DNA of 5,854 bases from Chloroflexota bacterium (lineage in GTDB: Bacteria; Chloroflexota; Anaerolineae; SpSt-600), in assembly GCA_011041825.1 (NCBI GenBank), contig DRAO01000132.1, forward strand, positions 1 through 5,854, given 5' to 3'. The translations under genes and the position numbers were made by a program. Shown here piece after piece: positions 1 through 4,529 of this stretch (position 1 is the stretch's first letter; each line of letters begins with the position of its first letter). The notes below the pieces were generated by a model. It did no database searches. It saw only the letters and a list, made by a program, of their open reading frames with translations, and was not told where the DNA came from.

Positions 1-151
1 AGCCAATAATCTCGCCGGTTTGGGGATCAAGCCTTATAATGAAATCATCAGTAAGTTCTTTATAAACCGTATATCTGGGATGGCCTAAAGTGACATAAAG
101 GACATCGGCCTCCTCATCATAGGAAATTTTAAGCTCCTTAATCTTTCCCAT
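1..151 (-). CDS. DUF2283 family protein, partial (C-terminus outside the window)
   Basis: The gene starts at the ATG at 151-149 and runs leftward off the window, giving the first 50 residues. The sequence shows the DUF2283 pattern: a YDEEADVLYV strand near residues 11-20, then a D-D-x-I-I-x-R-L-D stretch and TGEIIG at residues 45-50. Family members are small single-domain proteins of about 60-80 residues with no proven biochemical role, so perhaps a third is missing. They are often found beside small DUF4258- or RelE-like proteins, and an antitoxin role has been suggested from that context. Here the gene lies 10 bases after the stop of such a protein, with its own AGGTGA ribosome site (160-155), so the two are almost certainly co-transcribed from the promoter at 463-491. 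Family assignment is confident. The antitoxin role is inference from neighbourhood. Confidence 0.85.
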   Translation of the reverse strand, partial: MGKIKELKISYDEEADVLYVTLGHPRYTVYKELTDDFIIRLDPQTGEIIG

Positions 152-161
152 AGCTCACCTT

Positions 162-434
162 TCATTTAGGATAAGCTGTAATGATGAACTTCTTTACACC
201 TAACCTTACTACCGCTATAATTCTAGTATAGTGAAATGGCAGATCATCAAACTCCCACCAATATTTATATTTTGTAGGATCAAGAGGGTCTTGCCTACGC
301 CTACCGTATTGGACAGTTTCAAGGACCTTGTCCAACATACCTTCCAGTTCCCAATGCCTTTCGCAGATATGAAGCCATCGCTCTTCAGTAAGGGTAATTT
401 CATTACCCCATCTATCCTTGACTTTCCAATGCAT
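162..434 (-). CDS. Small BECR/DUF4258-like protein, putative toxin of a TA-like pair
   Basis: This 90-residue protein begins MHWKVKDRWG. I chose the ATG at 434 because an AGAGG site lies 8 bases upstream (447-443). An in-frame ATG at 473 would add 13 residues but falls inside the promoter. The visible pattern is a short beta start, a helix with ITLTEERWLHICERH (residues 13-27), a second helix, an Arg-rich RRRQD segment (45-49), a strand around YKYWWEF and a final hydrophobic strand, KKFIITAYP (81-89). That order resembles small nuclease-fold proteins of the barnase/EndoU/ColicinE5/RelE group or DUF4258. His22, His27 and Arg45-47 are candidate functional residues, but I cannot assign a catalytic set. 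The next gene, 10 bases away, is a DUF2283 protein, as in toxin-antitoxin-like pairs. It may equally be an uncharacterised non-toxic protein. The gene itself is well supported, the function only moderately. Confidence 0.75.
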   Translation of the reverse strand: MHWKVKDRWGNEITLTEERWLHICERHWELEGMLDKVLETVQYGRRRQDPLDPTKYKYWWEFDDLPFHYTRIIAVVRLGVKKFIITAYPK

Positions 435-442
435 CGGGGTTG

Positions 443-447
443 CCTCT
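443..447 (-). promoter_or_regulatory. Ribosome binding site deciding the start at 434
   Basis: On the minus strand AGAGG lies 8 bases before the ATG at 434-432. The upstream in-frame ATG at 473 has no such site and lies within the predicted promoter, so the shorter 90-residue protein is preferred. Confidence 0.65.
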
Positions 448-462
448 TGGAAGTGCAAAGAG

Positions 463-491
463 ATTATAATCAATTATACCAAATTTTGCAA
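463..491 (-). promoter_or_regulatory. Sigma70-type promoter for the leftward two-gene operon
   Basis: Read on the minus strand, TTGCAA (491-486) and a perfect TATAAT (468-463) are separated by exactly 17 bases. Transcription would start near 456, leaving a leader of about 22 bases before the ATG at 434. The -10 box sits in the palindrome ATTATAAT (463-470), which also reads TATAAT on the plus strand, so it may be shared with a rightward promoter for the HicB-like gene. No clear -35 for that direction is present: TTGCCT at 440-445 would need a long 19-base spacer. Confidence 0.7.
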
Positions 492-511
492 TCCTGCGAG
501 GAGGGGGCTCT

Positions 512-724
512 ATGAGCAGGATTTACAAACTGCCTCTGGTCTTAGAACCCCAGCCAGAAGGGGGATACACAGTTACTTGCCCTTTGCTGCCTGAGCTTAT
601 AACCGAGGGCGACACCGTAGAAGAAGCTTTGCGTAATGCCTCAGATGCTCTGGAGGCAGTGATAGAAGCTTATGAAGACCTGGGACGCCCTCTTCCACAT
701 CGTATGAGAAAAACAATTCCCTGA
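512..724 (+). CDS. HicB-like antitoxin family protein, no HicA partner seen
   Basis: This 70-residue protein shows the HicB pattern: a first strand (YKLPLVLEPQ), the EGGYTVTCPLLPELITEGDT segment (residues 16-35) that forms the partial RNase-H-like fold, and a helix EEALRNASDALEAVIEAYEDLGRPLP (38-63). HicB proteins normally bind and neutralise the mRNA-cleaving HicA toxin and often repress their own operon. The ATG at 512 follows AGGAGG (499-504) at 7 bases. No HicA-like small protein with a double-stranded-RNA-binding-like fold is found on either strand of the window. The protein ends abruptly in HRMRKTIP soon after the conserved core, whereas related small HicB proteins often run some residues further, so mild C-terminal loss is possible. 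The ABC ATPase gene begins 15 bases downstream, so co-transcription is likely. No DNA-binding domain is visible. Family is confident, present role uncertain. Confidence 0.85.
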   Translation: MSRIYKLPLVLEPQPEGGYTVTCPLLPELITEGDTVEEALRNASDALEAVIEAYEDLGRPLPHRMRKTIP

Positions 725-739
725 CAAAGGGGTTGCGCT

Positions 740-1747
740 ATGCAAAACCAATACGCCGTCGTAGCTGAAAACCTCACCAAAAAGTTCGGCGATTTCACCG
801 CCGTTGACCACATCAACTTCACCATCCGGCGGGGGGAGATATTCGGCTTCCTCGGCCCTAACGGAGCCGGGAAGACCACCACCATCCGGATGCTCCTGGG
901 GCTGCTGCGCCCCACCGAGGGCCGGGCCACCGTGCTGGGCTTCGACGCCGAGCGGGAGACCGACAAGGTCCGCCGGCGCATCGGCTATATGTCCCAGAAG
1001 TTCAGCCTCTACAAGGATCTCACGGTGGCCGAAAACCTCCGCTTCTACGGCAGCATCTACGGCGTCAAAGGCCAGCGCCTCAGGGAGCGGATGGAATACG
1101 CCATCGAGATGGCGGGGCTTAAGGGGCGGGAGAACGAGCTCACCGCCAACCTCTCCGGCGGGTGGCGGCAGCGCCTGGCCCTGGGGTGCGCCATCCTGCA
1201 CGAGCCGGAGATGCTCTTCCTCGACGAGCCCACCGCCGGGGTGGACCCCATCTCCCGCCGGGCCTTCTGGGACCTCCTCTATGAGATGACCGAACGGGGC
1301 ACCACCATCCTGGTCACCACCCACTATATGGACGAAGCCGAGCGCTGCAACACCGTGGCCTTTATGCACAACGGGCGCATCATCGCTCAGGGCTCGCCCC
1401 AGGAGCTCAAGGCCAGTATGGAGGGCCAGGTGCTGGAAGTGTACTGCGAGCGGCCCGAAGCCGCCCTGGCCGCCCTGCGGGCGAAATCCATCCCCGCCGC
1501 TCCCATCTCGCCTGAAAAGCCCTTTGCCGCCTTAGAGGGCCTGCCCGCCCAGGAAGTCGCCCTCTACGGCTCGTCCATCCACATCGTCGCCCCCGAGGCC
1601 ATACGCTACATCCCGATCGTGCGGAGGATACTGGAGGAGGAAGGGATAGAAATGCAGAGCATCGAGCCAGTCACCCCCTCGCTGGAGGACATCTTTATCG
1701 CCAGGATAAGGGAAGAAGAAATGCGAGTTAGGAGTTGCGAGTTATGA
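740..1747 (+). CDS. ABC exporter ATP-binding protein, YbhF/DrrA type
   Basis: This 335-residue cytoplasmic ATPase should power an ABC-2-type exporter. All nucleotide-binding elements are intact: Walker A GPNGAGKTT (39-47), Q-loop Gln86 in YMSQKFSLY, signature LSGGWRQ (138-144), Walker B MLFLDEP (158-164) with Glu163, D-loop GVDP (167-170) and switch His195 in TTHYMDEAE. The GGWRQRLAL signature is typical of the YbhF/YhiH branch. Residues from about 225 form the C-terminal regulatory-type region of drug and ABC-2 exporters, ending in the usual PSLEDIFI motif. The ATG follows AAGGGG (727-732) at 7 bases. The last eight residues (MRVRSCEL) come from heptamer-repeat DNA and are probably not conserved. 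The stop overlaps the next start (ATGA). The gene is much richer in GC than its flanks, reaching about 78% in one 60-base line. No permease is encoded in the window. The transported substrate cannot be told from sequence. Confidence 0.95.
   Translation: MQNQYAVVAENLTKKFGDFTAVDHINFTIRRGEIFGFLGPNGAGKTTTIRMLLGLLRPTEGRATVLGFDAERETDKVRRRIGYMSQKFSLYKDLTVAENLRFYGSIYGVKGQRLRERMEYAIEMAGLKGRENELTANLSGGWRQRLALGCAILHEPEMLFLDEPTAGVDPISRRAFWDLLYEMTERGTTILVTTHYMDEAERCNTVAFMHNGRIIAQGSPQELKASMEGQVLEVYCERPEAALAALRAKSIPAAPISPEKPFAALEGLPAQEVALYGSSIHIVAPEAIRYIPIVRRILEEEGIEMQSIEPVTPSLEDIFIARIREEEMRVRSCEL
1722..1742 (-). repeat. Three heptamer units, minus-strand orientation
   Basis: Three consecutive 7-base units (TGCGAGT, TAGGAGT, TGCGAGT) lie at the end of the ATPase gene. 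Their reverse complement matches the ACTYGCM units at 2169-2224, so the two arrays are inverted relative to each other around the acetyltransferase gene. The array supplies the last ATPase codons and the GGAG ribosome site of the next gene. Confidence 0.65.
1731..1734 (+). promoter_or_regulatory. Ribosome binding site for the acetyltransferase
   Basis: GGAG lies 9 bases before the ATG at 1744. An in-frame TTG at 1735 directly abuts this site and cannot be served by it, so ATG 1744 is the better start. The site sits within the heptamer array. Confidence 0.6.
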
Positions 1748-2169
1748 AAGTGAGGTTTGCCGGGCTTAAGGATTTGGAGTGGTGCATACGGGAGGACAGC
1801 GATGTGGATCCGGAGGTACTCCGATGGAAGGTGGAGCACCAGGAGATAATCATCGCCGAAGTTGACGGGCAGCCCGTCGGATACCTGCGGCTGGAATACC
1901 TGTGGTCGCAGGTGCCCTACATCGGGCTCATCTGGGTGCTTCCGGGATACCGGCGCAGAGGCATCGGCAGGGCGATGCTCCGTTTCCTGGAAGAATTCCT
2001 GCGCAGCAAGGGGCACCGGGTGCTTTACAGCTCATCCCAGGCGAATGAACCAGAACCCCAGGCCTGGCACAGACACGTCGGTTTCCAGGAATGCGGCTTC
2101 ATCGCCGGGATTAACGAAGGCGGAGTGGGCGAGGTCTTCTTTCACAAATCCCTAACCAACCAAAGCTAA
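1744..2169 (+). CDS. GNAT family N-acetyltransferase
   Basis: This 141-residue protein is a single-domain GNAT enzyme, which transfers an acetyl group from acetyl-CoA to an amine. The order of elements fits: an N-terminal strand and helix (MKVRFAGLKDLEWCIRED), strands around EIIIAEVDGQPVGYLRLEY (residues 34-52), then strand 4 IGLIWVLPGY (60-69) and the acetyl-CoA pyrophosphate loop RRRGIGRA (70-77), followed by helix 3. The C-terminal half has YSSSQANEPEPQAWHRHVGFQECGF, where the AxxWHxxxGF pattern is the usual motif B region. The ATG overlaps the ATPase stop by ATGA, which suggests translational coupling. The substrate cannot be deduced: drug, polyamine, peptide or protein amines are all possible. 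Both edges of the gene lie in heptamer-repeat DNA, and its stop codon shares its last base with the downstream array. GC is high like the ATPase. Confidence 0.93.
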   Translation: MKVRFAGLKDLEWCIREDSDVDPEVLRWKVEHQEIIIAEVDGQPVGYLRLEYLWSQVPYIGLIWVLPGYRRRGIGRAMLRFLEEFLRSKGHRVLYSSSQANEPEPQAWHRHVGFQECGFIAGINEGGVGEVFFHKSLTNQS

Positions 2170-2224
2170 CTTGCCACTCGCCACCCGCCACTTGCAACTT
2201 GCCACTCGCCACTTGCAACTTGCA
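2169..2224 (+). repeat. Eight-unit tandem heptamer repeat
   Basis: Eight perfect-length 7-base units of consensus AC[TC][TC]GC[CA] fill the gap after the acetyltransferase. Units 1-4 and 5-8 form a 28-base super-repeat that differs only in the third unit (25 of 28 bases identical by my count). The first base is the last base of the acetyltransferase stop codon. Read as protein, the array gives a 7-residue period (LATRHLQ), which creates a false N-terminal extension of the next gene. Confidence 0.9.
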
Positions 2225-2226
2225 CA

Positions 2227-2233
2227 AGGAGGG
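2227..2233 (+). promoter_or_regulatory. Ribosome binding site deciding the adaptor start
   Basis: AGGAGGG lies 9 bases before the ATG at 2243, directly after the heptamer array. It rules out the upstream TTG at 2171, which would begin translation inside the repeat. Confidence 0.8.
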
Positions 2234-2242
2234 AAGCTAACG

Positions 2243-3625
2243 ATGAGAAAGCGCATTGTGCCTTTGATCATCATATTGATAGTGATTGCAGCAGCGGTAG
2301 AGATATGGTGGTATGTGAGGGCTCATCCTGAAGAATGGAGTAAGGCTTTGGAAGAATTGGGCCTCAGCGTAACGGAAGAAGTTACAGAGGGCCTCAGCCT
2401 CTCAGGAACTATTGAGGCCGAAGAAATCACTATTTCCTCTCAAACGGGCGGGCTTATCAAGGCCATTTACGTGGACGAAGGGGATAAGGTAACAGAGGGG
2501 CAGCTCCTGGTGGAGATGGATACGGAGCTTTTGGATGTGCAGATACGCCAGGCTAAAGCTGCTTTGCAGATGGCCGAAGCCCAGCTTGCCTTATTGAAGG
2601 CTGGTGTCCGAGAGGAGGACATCCGTAAAGCTGAGGCACAATTAGCCCAGGCTAGGGCTGCCCGTGAAGGGGCAAAGCAGTTGTGGGAAGATGCTAAAGC
2701 CATCTTGGAGAATCCCCAGGATTTGGATGCCCAAATTCATTCTATCGAAGGCCAGATAGAAGCCCTTGAACATAGCCTTAAAGCGGCCTATGCTCAGATT
2801 CAAGCTGCTGAAACCGAAAATTCAATGTACGAAGAAGTCATCCGGGGGCTGGAGGAAGGCTTTGTCATCCAGATCCCCCTTCCTTACGGTGGCGTAATAA
2901 CCAAGAAAATAGAAGCACCCCGCTATCAGCTTGATGAGTTATACTACCAGTGGAACCTTTCCTCTCAAAGGCTTAGCCAAGCTTGGGAGGAATATAACTC
3001 CCTCAAGGCCTCCCTGGAAGATGCCAAGCGCACTCTGGCCTTACTCAGGGAGATGCGGAACAACCCCCTTGCCCTTGAAGAGCAGGTTCATAAGGCTGAA
3101 TCAGCCTATCATACTGCCGAGGCTGCGGTAAAGATGGCTCAAGCTCAACTCGATGCCCTTAAAGCCGGGGCCAGTGAGGAAGAGATAAAGGCTGCCGAAG
3201 CCAATGTAGAACGAGCTAAAGCAGCCCTTGAAGCCCTCGAAGCCCGGCGGGAAAAGACGAAACTCTACGCTCCTACCGACGGCTGGGTCACTGAATTGGT
3301 GGCGAAGAAGGGTGAGATAGTAGCCCCAGGTGCCACCATCCTCAAGATTGCCAACCTGGACGAAGTTACCCTCACCGTCTACGTACCCGAACCTGACCTG
3401 GGTAAAGTTCACCTGGGCCAGAAGGTTTCCGTTACGGTGGATTCCTTCCCTGGCGAGGTTTTCGAGGGCCAGGTGGCCTATATCTCGTCCAAAGCTGAAT
3501 TCACCCCTAAGAACATCCAGACGAAGGAAGAGCGGGTTAACCTGGTGTTTGCAGTAAAGGTGAAATTACCCAATCCCGAACATAAGCTTAAAGCTGGTAT
3601 GCCGGCCGATGCTGTGATAGAATAA
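2243..3625 (+). CDS. HlyD/YbhG-type membrane fusion (adaptor) protein, membrane-anchored
   Basis: This 460-residue protein is the adaptor of an efflux or export system. Residues 5-25 form a hydrophobic N-terminal anchor after MRKR, with no lipobox cysteine. Next come a first biotinyl-lipoyl half (about 52-95, with GTIEAEEITISSQTGG and VDEGDKVTEGQLL), a long alpha-helical coiled-coil hairpin (about 96-340), the second lipoyl half (APTDGWVTELVAKKGEIVAPG, 343-363) and the beta-barrel region to the C-terminus. The hairpin arms carry the paired motif LKAG-x-x-EE-x-I (118-127 and 306-315), typical of YbhG relatives. Between the arms is an unusual Gly/Pro-rich, hydrophobic stretch (about 202-228) that breaks the coiled coil. 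The start is fixed by AGGAGGG, so the protein does not include the repeat-encoded extension. It is followed after 28 bases by the hydrolase. Partner ATPase is probably the one upstream. Confidence 0.93.
   Translation: MRKRIVPLIIILIVIAAAVEIWWYVRAHPEEWSKALEELGLSVTEEVTEGLSLSGTIEAEEITISSQTGGLIKAIYVDEGDKVTEGQLLVEMDTELLDVQIRQAKAALQMAEAQLALLKAGVREEDIRKAEAQLAQARAAREGAKQLWEDAKAILENPQDLDAQIHSIEGQIEALEHSLKAAYAQIQAAETENSMYEEVIRGLEEGFVIQIPLPYGGVITKKIEAPRYQLDELYYQWNLSSQRLSQAWEEYNSLKASLEDAKRTLALLREMRNNPLALEEQVHKAESAYHTAEAAVKMAQAQLDALKAGASEEEIKAAEANVERAKAALEALEARREKTKLYAPTDGWVTELVAKKGEIVAPGATILKIANLDEVTLTVYVPEPDLGKVHLGQKVSVTVDSFPGEVFEGQVAYISSKAEFTPKNIQTKEERVNLVFAVKVKLPNPEHKLKAGMPADAVIE
3479..3619 (+). repeat. 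Direct repeat copy 1 (shared adaptor C-terminus)
   Basis: This 141-base stretch encodes residues 413-459 of the first adaptor. It matches 5631-5771 of the second adaptor, with 41 of 47 residues identical by my count and no gaps. It is paralogous coding sequence, not a mobile repeat. Confidence 0.85.
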
Positions 3626-3626
3626 C

Positions 3627-3657
3627 GTGTAATCTGTACGCAGGAGGTGGATTATGC
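3627..3657 (+). promoter_or_regulatory. Possible hairpin covering the hydrolase start codon
   Basis: Bases 3627-3634 can pair with 3650-3657 (eight pairs, two of them G-U). The stem contains the ATG at 3654-3656, and the 15-base loop holds the AGGAGGTG ribosome site (3642-3649). It could tune translation of the hydrolase. The stem is AT-rich and may be chance. Confidence 0.3.
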
Positions 3658-4475
3658 TAACCAAACGCATTCAGATTCGTGAAAACTTAGCCCTTAACGT
3701 CCTGGATACGGCCTGGGAGCGAGGTTACGGCGAAGGGCCTGTCATCGTCTTCATCCACGGCGCTATGGGGCAGCTAACAAATTGGAAGTACCAGATTGAG
3801 TACCTTAAGGACCGCTGGAGGGTGGTGGCTTATGATTGCCGCAATCACGGTGGTTCGGATAAATTCCTCGAGTTGACGCCGGAGAGCACGGTGGAGGACC
3901 TTAAGCTGCTCCTTGAGAAATTGGGGATCGAAGGGAAAGTTATTCCGGTGGGACACAGTTACGGAGGAATGGTGGCCCAGGTATTCGCCAGGAAGAATCC
4001 CCAGGTAGCGAAGCTTGTTCTGGTGAACAGCGCCGCCCGTTACACAGTCACCTGGGATGAGAAGCTTATACACTCCTTGCCCGCCTCTGTCTGGAGCAAA
4101 TTGTTGCTCACCGATAACGCCCTTGCCCGCTATTTCTACCGCAAGACCTATTTCTCTGATGCCACCCCCAGGGAGATTGTGGAGGAATTCTTCGCTGACA
4201 ACAAGGAGCACCTTGAGAGTATGCCCCCTCATACGGTGCTCAGCTTTAAGGGCTTCTGGGGTTTCGATTCCACGCCTTGGCTGGCAGAGATAGAGGCCCC
4301 TACCCTCATCATAGTGGGCAAGGATGACAAAGTTTGCCCCGTTTCTAAGGCCGAGGAAATGCACCGCCTGATCCCCAATTCTGAACTCGTGGTCTTTGAA
4401 AACTGTGGCCACATTTCTATGTATGAGCAACGGGATGCGCTGAACAAAGCGCTGGAGGAATTTATAGAAAAGTAA
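3654..4475 (+). CDS. Alpha/beta-fold hydrolase
   Basis: This 273-residue soluble protein, with no signal peptide, has a complete alpha/beta-hydrolase catalytic layout. The oxyanion motif HGAMG is at 35-39, the strand with YDCRNHGGSD at 60-69, the nucleophile elbow GHSYGG (100-105) with Ser102, the acid Asp225 in VGKDDKVCP and His253 in ENCGHISMYE. Residues about 130-205 form the helical cap that shapes the substrate pocket. Such enzymes include esterases, lipases, haloperoxidases and C-C hydrolases; Ser102 argues for an esterase or related serine hydrolase rather than a dehalogenase. The ATG follows AGGAGGT at 5 bases. It sits between two adaptor genes, 28 bases after the first and 54 before the second, so it is probably in the same transcript. 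The substrate is unknown. A role in processing a transported compound is inference from position only. Confidence 0.93.
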   Translation: MLTKRIQIRENLALNVLDTAWERGYGEGPVIVFIHGAMGQLTNWKYQIEYLKDRWRVVAYDCRNHGGSDKFLELTPESTVEDLKLLLEKLGIEGKVIPVGHSYGGMVAQVFARKNPQVAKLVLVNSAARYTVTWDEKLIHSLPASVWSKLLLTDNALARYFYRKTYFSDATPREIVEEFFADNKEHLESMPPHTVLSFKGFWGFDSTPWLAEIEAPTLIIVGKDDKVCPVSKAEEMHRLIPNSELVVFENCGHISMYEQRDALNKALEEFIEK

Positions 4476-4497
4476 GTTCTCATAGCAATATGAGAGC
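4476..4497 (+). other. Intergenic hairpin with GCAA loop
   Basis: Directly after the hydrolase stop, 4476-4484 pairs with 4489-4497 (nine pairs, one G-T wobble; the inner seven, TCTCATA with TATGAGA, are perfect). The loop is GCAA, a stable GNRA-type tetraloop. No run of T follows, so it is not a standard intrinsic terminator. It could stabilise or process the transcript between the hydrolase and the second adaptor, altering their relative amounts. Confidence 0.6.
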
Positions 4498-4529
4498 AAA
4501 GCGCAATCTACCTCGCAGGAGGAGACATT

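Noticed and set aside
435..473. Earlier ATG at 473 for the small leftward gene
   Set aside because: It lies in the promoter region before the expected transcript start, and the ATG at 434 has an AGAGG site at good spacing.
231..515. Plus-strand 94-codon open frame across the divergent promoter
   Set aside because: It is antisense to the small leftward gene, runs through its promoter, and has no ribosome site or recognisable family.
641..1369. Long 242-codon open frame on the minus strand
   Set aside because: It lies opposite the intact ABC ATPase gene, is Gly/Pro/His-rich with no recognisable domain, and is a by-product of high GC codon use.
1735..1743. TTG start for the acetyltransferase
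   Set aside because: It directly abuts the GGAG site; the ATG at 1744 has normal spacing and overlaps the ATPase stop in the usual ATGA way.
2169..2224. CRISPR array
   Set aside because: Units are only 7 bases long with no spacers, so this is a simple tandem repeat.
2171..2242. Longer start (TTG at 2171) for the first adaptor, adding 24 residues
   Set aside because: The extension is only translated heptamer repeat, and AGGAGGG sits 9 bases before the ATG at 2243.
4476..4497. Intrinsic terminator
   Set aside because: No T-run follows the stem on either strand, and the next gene of the same cluster starts 33 bases later.
3774..4499. 241-codon open frame on the minus strand
   Set aside because: It is the antisense of the hydrolase, which has a full catalytic triad; no motif or ribosome site supports the antisense reading.
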